Of a DNA stretch of 64,000 nucleotides, positions 56,405 through 64,000 are shown piece after piece (position 1 is the stretch's first letter; every line of letters starts with the position of its first letter). Made by a program: the position numbers and the translations under genes. The notes beneath the pieces were generated by a model. The model searched no databases. It worked only from the letters and a program-made list of their open reading frames with translations, and was not told where the DNA came from. The DNA is from Novosphingobium sp. (GTDB lineage Bacteria > Pseudomonadota > Alphaproteobacteria > Sphingomonadales > Sphingomonadaceae), in contig JADLHU010000051.1 in assembly GCA_020848655.1 (NCBI GenBank), positions 1 through 64,000 on the forward strand, written 5' to 3'.

Positions 56405-56941
56405 CTATCGCAGCGGGCGCTTTTCCAGCTTTCGCGCCAATGTGCGGCGATGCATCCCCAGCCGGCGCGCGGCTTCGGATATGTTGAAATCGCATTCGGC
56501 CAGCGTCGACTGGATATATTCCCACTCGATCGTCTTGATGGAGCTTTTGCGCCCTTCCAGCGGCACCGTGGGATCGCCGCTGTCGCGCGCGAAGGCGTCC
56601 TCTATATCGTCGGTGTTGGCCGGCTTGGCGAGATAGTGCGCCGCGCCCAGCTTGATCGCTTCCACCGCCGTGGCGATCGAGGCGAAGCCGGTCAGCACCA
56701 CGATGCGCGTCGCCGGATCGTGTTCGTGCAGCATCTGCACGCAAGGCAGGCCCGATGCGGTGCCGAGCTTGAGGTCCACCACCGCGAAATCGAAGCGTTC
56801 CAGCCGCAGCAGCGCGGTCAGTTCATCGGGGCTGGCGGCGTGCCACACGCGGTAGCCGCGCCGTTCGAACGATCGCTGCAAGGTGCGCGCCAGCGCCGGA
56901 TCGTCTTCCACCAGGACCAGGCGCGAACCATCCTGCGCCAT
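56405..56941 (-). CDS. regA: RegA/PrrA/ActR-type response regulator
   Basis: RLVLVEDDPALARTLQRSFERRGY receiver; C-terminal Fis-like HTH NISEAARRLGMHRRTLARKLEKR. Confidence 0.93.
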   Translation of the reverse strand: MAQDGSRLVLVEDDPALARTLQRSFERRGYRVWHAASPDELTALLRLERFDFAVVDLKLGTASGLPCVQMLHEHDPATRIVVLTGFASIATAVEAIKLGAAHYLAKPANTDDIEDAFARDSGDPTVPLEGRKSSIKTIEWEYIQSTLAECDFNISEAARRLGMHRRTLARKLEKRPLR

Positions 56942-58233
56942 CACCATCCCGCTCCCGCATGGGCCAGCGCCTTGACCGGAATATGGATGCGCACCAGCGC
57001 GCCGCCGGCGGGCGGGTTGCACACTTCGACCCGGCCGCCCAGCTTGCGCACCACGTTGACCACGAGGAACAGCCCCAGCCCGCCGCCGGCCCGGCCCTTG
57101 GTGGAGGAATAGGGCCGCCCGAAGGCTTCGAGCATCGCCGGCGCGAAGCCGGGACCGCGATCCGCCACATCCAGGATCACTTCGCCACCGGCCAGCCGCG
57201 CCGCCAGTTCGACGAAGGCGGGCGAAACTTCGAGCGCATTGTCGATCACGTTGCCGATCACCTGGCGCAGCGCCGGATCGGACACGATGGCCAGATCATC
57301 ATCGATGGCATCGCGCAAGCGCACCGCGCCGCCGCTGCGATCCGCCCATTCGCTGGCGATGGCCCGGACGAACGCCGTGAGCGTGGTCAGCGAAGGGCTT
57401 TCGCCGCGCGCCTCGCCCGCCGACATCAGGATGCCCGAAACGATCGACTTGCAGCGTTGCAGTTCGCCGTTCATGTCCTCAAGCTCGCTTGCCAGTTCGG
57501 GGTCGGCAAGGATTTCGGGGCGCTTCAGCCAGTCGCCCACCAGCACCGCCATCGTCGCCATCGGCGTGCCCAGTTCGTGCGCCGCGCCGGACGCCAGCAG
57601 CCCCATGCGCACGATGTGGTGTTCTTCCGCCGCCTGCTGGCGCAGCGCGGCCAGCGCCGCATCGCTTTGCCGCCGGTTGCGATCGATGCGGATCACGAAG
57701 AACACCAGCAAGGCCGCGATCAGCACGAAGCAGATCAGGCTGCCCACCAGATAGAGCCGCATCGGATGTCCGGCGTGCGGCTGGGGCAGCAGCAGCGGCT
57801 GGTAGGCGAACGTCAGCGCGCCGACGACCAGCGCGGCCAGCGCGGCGACGATCCAGCTCCAGTTGGTGGGCAGCAGGATCGCGCCGATCACGATCTGGAG
57901 CAGGAACAGGAAGGTGAACGGATTGTTCGATCCGCCGCTGAAATAAAGCTGCCAGGCCAGCGCCATGACATCGAGCATCAGCGCGCCGAGCAGTTCCAGG
58001 TAGGTATAGCCCTCGCGCTCGCGCCCCATGACCATGGTGGCCAGGTTGACCAGCGCCAGCAGCACCGGCACCGCGATCAGTTGCGGCAGCGGCAGCACCA
58101 CGCCCAGATAGGCCGAGGCGAAGCCGATCGTCACCAGTTGGCCGATCACCGCCATCCAGCGCAGTTGCACCAGCAGCGCCATGTTGCGCGCGCTGGCCGG
58201 CGGATAGGACATCGAGGAACGCAGGGCGATCAT
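56941..58233 (-). CDS. regB: RegB/PrrB redox-sensing histidine kinase
   Basis: GGSNNPF membrane motif, H-box GAAHELGTPMATM, cysteine motif LQRCKSIVSGIL; short stop/start overlap with regA. Confidence 0.93.
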   Translation of the reverse strand: MIALRSSMSYPPASARNMALLVQLRWMAVIGQLVTIGFASAYLGVVLPLPQLIAVPVLLALVNLATMVMGREREGYTYLELLGALMLDVMALAWQLYFSGGSNNPFTFLFLLQIVIGAILLPTNWSWIVAALAALVVGALTFAYQPLLLPQPHAGHPMRLYLVGSLICFVLIAALLVFFVIRIDRNRRQSDAALAALRQQAAEEHHIVRMGLLASGAAHELGTPMATMAVLVGDWLKRPEILADPELASELEDMNGELQRCKSIVSGILMSAGEARGESPSLTTLTAFVRAIASEWADRSGGAVRLRDAIDDDLAIVSDPALRQVIGNVIDNALEVSPAFVELAARLAGGEVILDVADRGPGFAPAMLEAFGRPYSSTKGRAGGGLGLFLVVNVVRKLGGRVEVCNPPAGGALVRIHIPVKALAHAGAGW

Positions 58234-58952
58234 GGGCGCCGCCGCCATAGCACGGTTGCCCCGCCCGCCGACAGCACGGCGAGCGCGAACCACGTCAGCG
58301 CATAGGCCAGGTGGCTGTTGGGAAAGGCGATCACCGTCAGCCCCGGCACCGGCCCGCCGGGGCGATGCGGCGTTTCGGCCTGCGCATCGATGAAGAAGCG
58401 GCGTTCCGCGTGGATGGCGTGGTGGCCGGCGATGGCGGCCACATCGCGCGAATACCAGCGCGCTTCGGCGGGGCGATTGGCGCGCAGCGCGGTGCCGCCC
58501 GGTTCATTCAGCCGCAAGAGGCCGACGACCGCGACCGTGCCGGCCGGCAGCGCGGCGCGCACCGCATCGGGCCGCGATCCCAGCGGCACGAAGCCGCGAT
58601 TGACATAGACCGTGCGCCCGTCCGCCATCGCCAGCGGGGCCATGGCCCAATAGCCGCTGCCCAGCGTGGACGTGCCCGTGACCAGCACCGCGCCGCGCGG
58701 ATCGTAGCGCCCGGACAGCGCGATGCGGCGGTATTCCCATGGGCCAAGGCCGCCGCCGGGGATGGCGTCGAGCGGCGCGGGCGCGGCGCGCAGGCCCGCT
58801 TCGACGTGGGCGATCAGCGCCTCCTTCCAGGCCAGCCGCCGCACCTGCCACTGGCCCAGCGCGGCGAACAGCACGGCCAGCACGCCCAGCGCGACAACGG
58901 GGCCGACAATGCGCCTGCCACGCTCGCCCCCGGCCGCGCCGGGCCGGTTCAC
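58230..58952 (-). CDS. SURF1 family protein
   Basis: GQWQVRRLAWKEALI, PWEYRRIALSGRYDP, GYWAMAPLAMADGRTVYVNRGFVP; GTG start overlapping cyoD stop. Confidence 0.9.
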   Translation of the reverse strand: MNRPGAAGGERGRRIVGPVVALGVLAVLFAALGQWQVRRLAWKEALIAHVEAGLRAAPAPLDAIPGGGLGPWEYRRIALSGRYDPRGAVLVTGTSTLGSGYWAMAPLAMADGRTVYVNRGFVPLGSRPDAVRAALPAGTVAVVGLLRLNEPGGTALRANRPAEARWYSRDVAAIAGHHAIHAERRFFIDAQAETPHRPGGPVPGLTVIAFPNSHLAYALTWFALAVLSAGGATVLWRRRP

Positions 58953-59347
58953 GGCATGTCCGCCATCGCGCGCCCGGCCATCTCGGCCGAATGCGGCATC
59001 ATGTTGGCGTTGAGGTGGTACATCACCCACAGCGATCCGGTCAGCACGATGACCACGATCACCACGGTGAACAGCAGCGCCAGCAGGTTCCAGCCGCCTT
59101 CGGCCCTGGCATTCATGTGCAGGAAGAACACCATGTGGACCACGATCTGCACGGCCGCGAAGCCGGACACGACCAGCCCGGTCAGCGTCCTGTCGGCCAG
59201 CGCGCCGCTCATCACCAGCCAGAACGGGATGGCGGTCAGCACCACCGAAAGCACGAAGCCGATCACATAGTCGCGCATCGAACCATGGGCTTCGCCCTCG
59301 GCATGGGCGTGATCGGCATGGTCGGGTTCGTTGTGCACCGCGCTCAT
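58949..59347 (-). CDS. cyoD: Cytochrome o ubiquinol oxidase subunit IV
   Basis: [24 protein letters not shown]...[10 protein letters not shown]. Confidence 0.94.
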   Translation of the reverse strand: MSAVHNEPDHADHAHAEGEAHGSMRDYVIGFVLSVVLTAIPFWLVMSGALADRTLTGLVVSGFAAVQIVVHMVFFLHMNARAEGGWNLLALLFTVVIVVIVLTGSLWVMYHLNANMMPHSAEMAGRAMADMP

Positions 59348-59970
59348 CGCAGCATCCCCATCAGGTAGACGAAAGTGAAGACGCCGATCCACACGACGTC
59401 GAGGAAGTGCCAGAACAGGCTGAGGCACATCAGCCGGCGGCGATTGGCGGCGATCAGCCCGCGCTGGCCGATCTGCACCAGCAGCACCCCCAGCCAGACC
59501 AGGCCGAAGGTAACGTGCAGCCCGTGCGTGCCGACCAGCGTGAAGAAGGCCGAAAGAAACGCGCTGCGCTGCGGCGTGGCGCCTTCGTGGATCAGGTGGG
59601 CGAATTCGTAGAGTTCGATTCCCAGGAACGCCGCGCCGAACAGGCCGGTGACGATCAGCCAGCCTTGCGTGGCCCGCGCCTGCCCGCGCTGCATCGCCAG
59701 CATGGCGAAGCCATAGGTGATCGACGACAACAGCAGCATCGAGGTGTTGAGCGCGACCAGCGGCAGGTCGAACAGGTCTTTCGGCCCCGGCCCTGCCGCA
59801 TAGTTTCCGCCCAGCACGCCGAACGCGGCGAACAGCATGGCGAAGATCAGGCAGTCGCTCATCAGGTAGATCCAGAAGCCCAGCATGGTGCTGCCGCCTT
59901 CGGGATGGTCGTGCTCGTCCAGATCGTAATAGCGGGCGGTCAGGGCCGCGGCATCGGCGGGCGTGCTCAT
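59344..59970 (-). CDS. cyoC: Cytochrome o ubiquinol oxidase subunit III
   Basis: [45 protein letters not shown]. Confidence 0.95.
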   Translation of the reverse strand: MSTPADAAALTARYYDLDEHDHPEGGSTMLGFWIYLMSDCLIFAMLFAAFGVLGGNYAAGPGPKDLFDLPLVALNTSMLLLSSITYGFAMLAMQRGQARATQGWLIVTGLFGAAFLGIELYEFAHLIHEGATPQRSAFLSAFFTLVGTHGLHVTFGLVWLGVLLVQIGQRGLIAANRRRLMCLSLFWHFLDVVWIGVFTFVYLMGMLR

Positions 59971-61982
59971 GCGGCGGCTCCCTCAAGCGCGGCAAGCTGG
60001 CGCGCGCGGCGCGCTTCGGTTTCGGCCACCACGTCGGCCGGGATGTGGAAATCGCGCGCATAGTTGAACGTGTGCGCGATGGCGGTGATCAGCAGCGCCG
60101 CGAAGCTGGCGATGGCCAGCCACCAGATGTGCCAGATCAGCGCGAAGCCGCAGACCGTGCTGATCCCCGCCAGGATGATCCCCGCGCCGGTGTTGCGCGG
60201 CATGTGGATCGCCCGGAAGCCATCGGCCGGACGCGGTGCGCCGGTGCGCTTCATCTCGGCCCAGGCGTCCAGATCGTGCACCACCGGAGTGAAGGCGAAG
60301 TTGTAGGCCGGCGGGGGCGAACTGGTCGCCCATTCCAATGTGCGGCCGTTCCAGGGATCGCCGCTGTCGTCGCGCAGGCTGTCGCGCCGCAGGATCGACA
60401 CCGCGTATTGCACCAGCATGGCCGCGATGCCGCAGGCGATCAGCACCGCGCCGATCGCGGCGATGACGAACCAGATCTGCAGGCTGGGATCATCGAACAC
60501 GCGCAGCCGGCGCGTCACGCCCATCAGGCCCATGACGTAGAGCGGCGTGAAGGCCAGCCAGAAGCCGATGACCCAGCACCAGAAGCTGACCTTGCCCCAG
60601 AACGGCTCCAGCCGGAAGCCGAAGGCCTTGGGCCACCAGTAGTTGATCGCCGCGAACACGCCGAACACCACGCCGCCGATGATCACGTTGTGGAAATGCG
60701 CGATCAGGAACAACGAGTTGTGCAGCACGAAGTCCGCCGGGGGCACCGCCAGCAGCACCCCGGTCATCCCGCCGATCACGAAGGTCAGCATGAACGCCAC
60801 CGTCCACATCATCGGCAGGTCGAAGCGGATGCGCGCGCGGTACATCGTGAACAGCCAGTTGAACAGCTTGGCCCCGGTGGGGATCGAGATCACCATCGTG
60901 GTGATGCCGAAGAAGCTGTTGACGCTGGCGCCCGATCCCATCGTGAAGAAGTGGTGCAGCCACACCACGTAGGACAGGATGGTGATGACCACCGTGGCAT
61001 AGACCATCGACGAATAGCCGAACAGGCGCTTGCCGCTGAAGGTGGCGGTGACTTCGGAGAACACCCCGAAGATCGGCAGGATCAGGATGTAGACTTCGGG
61101 GTGGCCCCAGATCCAGATCAGGTTCACGTACATCATCGGGCTGCCGCCGAAATCGTTCGTGAAGAAGTTGGTGCCGACGTAGCGATCGAGGCTGAGCAGC
61201 GCCAGCACCGCCGTCAGCACCGGGAAGGACGCGACGATCAGCACGTTGGTGCACAGCGATGTCCAGGTGAACACCGGCATGCGCATCATCGTCATGCCCG
61301 GCGCGCGCATCTTCACGATCGTGGCGATCAGGTTGATGCCCGAAAGCGTCGTGCCCACGCCCGCGATCTGCAAGGCCCAGAGATAGTAACCCACGCCCAC
61401 GCCGGGGCTGTAGGCGATGCCCGAAAGCGGCGGATAGGCCAGCCAGCCGGTCTGCGCGAATTCGCCCACGAACAGCGACGCCATGACCAGCATGGCGCCC
61501 GCCGCCGTCATCCAGAAGCTGAAGTTGTTGAGGAACGGGAACGACACGTCGCGCGCGCCGATCTGCAACGGCACGACGAAGTTCATCAGCCCGGTCACGA
61601 ACGGCATCGCCACGAAGAAGATCATGATCACCCCGTGCGCGGTGAAGATCTGGTCATAGTGGTGGGCGTTGAGATAGCCTTCGTTGCCGTTGAACGCGAT
61701 GGCCTGCTGGATGCGCATCATGATCGCATCGGCAAAGCCGCGCAGGAACATGATCAGCCCCAGCACCATGTACATCACGCCGATCTTCTTGTGATCGACG
61801 CTGGTGAACCATTCGCGCCACAGATAGCCCCACAGCTTGAAATAGGTCAGCGCGCCCACCACCGCCACGCCGCCCAGCACCACCGCCGCGAAGGTGGCGA
61901 CGATGATCGGCTCGTGCAGCGGCAGCGCGTCGAGCGTGAGCCGTCCGAACAGGAACGACCAGGTCTGGTCTGGGGTGGTCAT
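59967..61982 (-). CDS. cyoB: Cytochrome o ubiquinol oxidase subunit I
   Basis: [50 protein letters not shown] heme-copper oxidase motifs. Confidence 0.97.
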   Translation of the reverse strand: MTTPDQTWSFLFGRLTLDALPLHEPIIVATFAAVVLGGVAVVGALTYFKLWGYLWREWFTSVDHKKIGVMYMVLGLIMFLRGFADAIMMRIQQAIAFNGNEGYLNAHHYDQIFTAHGVIMIFFVAMPFVTGLMNFVVPLQIGARDVSFPFLNNFSFWMTAAGAMLVMASLFVGEFAQTGWLAYPPLSGIAYSPGVGVGYYLWALQIAGVGTTLSGINLIATIVKMRAPGMTMMRMPVFTWTSLCTNVLIVASFPVLTAVLALLSLDRYVGTNFFTNDFGGSPMMYVNLIWIWGHPEVYILILPIFGVFSEVTATFSGKRLFGYSSMVYATVVITILSYVVWLHHFFTMGSGASVNSFFGITTMVISIPTGAKLFNWLFTMYRARIRFDLPMMWTVAFMLTFVIGGMTGVLLAVPPADFVLHNSLFLIAHFHNVIIGGVVFGVFAAINYWWPKAFGFRLEPFWGKVSFWCWVIGFWLAFTPLYVMGLMGVTRRLRVFDDPSLQIWFVIAAIGAVLIACGIAAMLVQYAVSILRRDSLRDDSGDPWNGRTLEWATSSPPPAYNFAFTPVVHDLDAWAEMKRTGAPRPADGFRAIHMPRNTGAGIILAGISTVCGFALIWHIWWLAIASFAALLITAIAHTFNYARDFHIPADVVAETEARRARQLAALEGAAA

Positions 61983-61996
61983 GGCAGGGTCCGCGT

Positions 61997-63223
61997 TCAG
62001 GAGAGAGGGGTCTTGGGCAATGCGCCGAGCGACAGCGTTTCGCGGGCGGCGGGCGCGATGCGCTGCGCCGGCCAGGAAAGGCCCGCGCCGGTCAGCGGGG
62101 CCAGGCTGGCCGGGGCGCGCACGTCTTTCGATGCCGCGCGGCCGGCGGGATTGTCGCACAGCGCTTTCACGAACACGTCGTCGCTGGCGATACGCCGATT
62201 GGGGCGCTGGCCGGGCAGCGGCGTGGACATCTGCTCGCGCCCGTACTTGTCATAGGCCAGCGCGGCCACGTTCCAGCGCCCGGCCGAACCCGTGCCGCCT
62301 TGCGCGTCGATCGCCATCATCTGGCTCATGCACATCTTGCCCGGCCGCACGCACAAGTTGACCACGGCATCGAACAGGTCGGGCGAAACGGCGGCGAAGT
62401 GGCGCACCGGCTCGTGCTCGCTCGGCCGTTCGAGCGCCAGGTAGGCGGCGCGATCGAGCGTGCCGGCACCGCCGCGCACCCCTGCCGCCCAGGCATCGAA
62501 GCCCTGCGGCGAAACCCCGCGCATGGCAAAGCGCATGCCGGAAAAGCCCGCGCCGCTGTAGTTCGCGGAAAAACCCGTGAACGCGCCTTCGCGGTTCAGC
62601 ACGGCGTGGAGTTTGGTCTCCATGCCCGGCATCGCATAGATCTGCCCGGCCAGCGCCGGCGCATAGAACGAATTCATCACCGAAGAGGCCGTGATGCGAA
62701 AGCGCACCGGACGGTTCGTGGGCAGGACCAGTTCGTTGACGGTGGCGATCTGCTGTTCGGGGTAGATGAACAGCCACTTCCAGTCGAGCGCGACGACTTC
62801 GACGTCCAGCGGCCGGGCCTGCGCGGGAACCGCGCGTCCCTTGTCGATCCGGCCGATCGTGCGGTAGGGATCGAGCAGATGCGTGCCCACCCAGGTCACC
62901 GCGCCCAGCGCGATGATGATCAGCAGCGGGGCCGACCAGATGACCAGTTCCAGCCGCGTCGAATGGCTCCATTCCGGTTCATAGCGCGCGGTCTGGTTGG
63001 CCGCGCGATAGTGCCAGGCAAACCACACCGTCAGCGCCATCACCGGCACGATGATCAGCAGCATCAGCACCGTGGAAATGACGACAAGGTCGGCCTGCTG
63101 GCGCGCCACGTCGCCGGACGGGTTGAGGACCACCCAGTCGCAGCCGCCCAGCAGGGCGGTCAGGGGCAGGATCAGGGCGCTGCGCAGGATGGGCAGCCGC
63201 AACGATGGAAGGATCGCAGGCAT
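61997..63223 (-). CDS. cyoA: Cytochrome o ubiquinol oxidase subunit II
   Basis: Lipobox-like [62 protein letters not shown]. Confidence 0.95.
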   Translation of the reverse strand: MPAILPSLRLPILRSALILPLTALLGGCDWVVLNPSGDVARQQADLVVISTVLMLLIIVPVMALTVWFAWHYRAANQTARYEPEWSHSTRLELVIWSAPLLIIIALGAVTWVGTHLLDPYRTIGRIDKGRAVPAQARPLDVEVVALDWKWLFIYPEQQIATVNELVLPTNRPVRFRITASSVMNSFYAPALAGQIYAMPGMETKLHAVLNREGAFTGFSANYSGAGFSGMRFAMRGVSPQGFDAWAAGVRGGAGTLDRAAYLALERPSEHEPVRHFAAVSPDLFDAVVNLCVRPGKMCMSQMMAIDAQGGTGSAGRWNVAALAYDKYGREQMSTPLPGQRPNRRIASDDVFVKALCDNPAGRAASKDVRAPASLAPLTGAGLSWPAQRIAPAARETLSLGALPKTPLS

Positions 63224-63260
63224 GGGCCGCGCCTACGAGCGGCGAAGCGGGCATGCGATA

Positions 63261-63273
63261 GGACATTTTGTCC
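63261..63273. promoter_or_regulatory. Inverted repeat GGACA-TTT-TGTCC upstream of cyoA
   Basis: Perfect 5-bp arms adjacent to FNR-type site. Confidence 0.35.
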
Positions 63274-63280
63274 AATCCCC

Positions 63281-63294
63281 TTGATCTGGATCAA
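63281..63294. promoter_or_regulatory. FNR/FixK-type site TTGAT-CTGG-ATCAA between cyoA and divergent MFS gene
   Basis: Exact match to TTGAT-N4-ATCAA, 58 bp upstream of cyoA start and 86 bp upstream of MFS start. Confidence 0.75.
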
Positions 63295-63379
63295 AGACGA
63301 TAGCGCCGCCTTACCGGGCCGCGCATGCCCGGCCGGCGCGATTCGCCTCCGCGCGCCGGCAACGGAGAACCGACGCACC

Positions 63380-64000
63380 ATGACCGCCGCCGCCATCGAC
63401 GTACCGGAAGCCGAAGCAGGGCATGGCCACGTCTCGCCCGGAGACATCGCCATCGGCGTGATCATCGGGCGCACGTCGGAATTCTTCGATTTCTTCGTCT
63501 ATGCCATCGCTTCGGTGCTGGTGTTCCCGCAGTTCTTCTTTCCCTTCGCCGATCCGCTGACGGGCACTTTGTGGTCCTTCGCGATCTTCGCTCTGGCGTT
63601 TGTGGCGCGGCCGGTGGGATCGTTCGCCTTCATGGCCATCGATCGCCAGTATGGCCGGGGCGTGAAGCTGACCAGCGCGCTGTTCCTGCTGGGCGGATCG
63701 ACCGCGGCCATCGCCTTCCTGCCCGGCTATGCCACGCTGGGCAGCAGCGCGATCTGGCTTCTGGCATTGTTCCGCATGGGCCAGGGCTTTGCGCTGGGCG
63801 GCACCTGGGATGGCCTCGCCTCGCTCCTCGCGCTCAACGCACCCGAGGGACGGCGCGGCTGGTATGCGATGATCCCGCAACTGGGCGCGCCGCTGGGCCT
63901 GATCGTGGCCAGCCTGTTGTTCGCGTTCTTCACCGCATCGCTGCCGGCGGCCGATTTCCTGGAATGGGGCTGGCGCTTTCCGTTCTTCGTGGCGTTCGCG
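63380..64000 (+). CDS. MFS transporter, metabolite:H+ symporter-like (3' truncated by window)
   Basis: MTAAAIDVPEAEAGHGHVSPGDIAIGVIIGRTSEFFDFFVYAIASVLVFPQFFFP; open to end of window. Confidence 0.85.
   Translation, partial: MTAAAIDVPEAEAGHGHVSPGDIAIGVIIGRTSEFFDFFVYAIASVLVFPQFFFPFADPLTGTLWSFAIFALAFVARPVGSFAFMAIDRQYGRGVKLTSALFLLGGSTAAIAFLPGYATLGSSAIWLLALFRMGQGFALGGTWDGLASLLALNAPEGRRGWYAMIPQLGAPLGLIVASLLFAFFTASLPAADFLEWGWRFPFFVAFA

Noticed and set aside
60045-62255. 736-aa plus-strand ORF opposite cyoB
   Set aside because: Shadow ORF opposite an unmistakable oxidase subunit I.
1-64000. CRISPR arrays, tRNA/rRNA genes, insertion sequences or prophage
   Set aside because: No regularly spaced repeats, tRNA-like CCA/cloverleaf segments, rRNA stretches, transposase, integrase or phage structural ORFs were recognised.

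Overview
This 64 kb window is a high-GC chromosomal segment. The gene content (LptFG, PHA synthase/phasin, DUF2171, DUF4169, RegBA, Gcw_chp porin, beta-propeller phytase with a TonB receptor) looks like a sphingomonad-type alphaproteobacterium such as Novosphingobium or Sphingomonas. It encodes about 50 credible genes. I saw no rRNA, tRNA, CRISPR array, transposase or phage genes. Landmarks: nrdA (3' end)/nrdB with an antiparallel DUF2171 gene between them; lptGF; clpS; phasin and phaC; ahpCF; a ZnuD-like TonB receptor with an upstream Zur-like palindrome; a SET-domain protein overlapping a PLP decarboxylase; a signalling island (about 22.5-31.4 kb); two flavoproteins; a DEAD-box helicase; a TonB receptor/phytase pair; a Csu-like archaic chaperone-usher pilus; HU; an orphan kinase; a porin and two small secreted proteins next to an OmpR-type two-component system; carbonic anhydrase/SulP; and a cyoABCD-SURF1-regB-regA operon with an FNR-type palindrome upstream. 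The two most interesting signals are: (1) a partner-switching/energy-signalling island combining RsbW-like kinase, STAS, active SpoIIE/PP2C phosphatase, ATP/ADP-translocase-HEAT protein, cNMP-binding-like protein, two divergent HAMP proteins that look like pseudo-phosphatases, and a class III cyclase-like protein; and (2) a shared promoter element, CMACAMTTYSTYACAG-N12-CRGGAAAM, found in identical register before two unknown secreted proteins and a carbonic anhydrase that flank a two-component system. All calls were made by reading the sequence; no searches were run.
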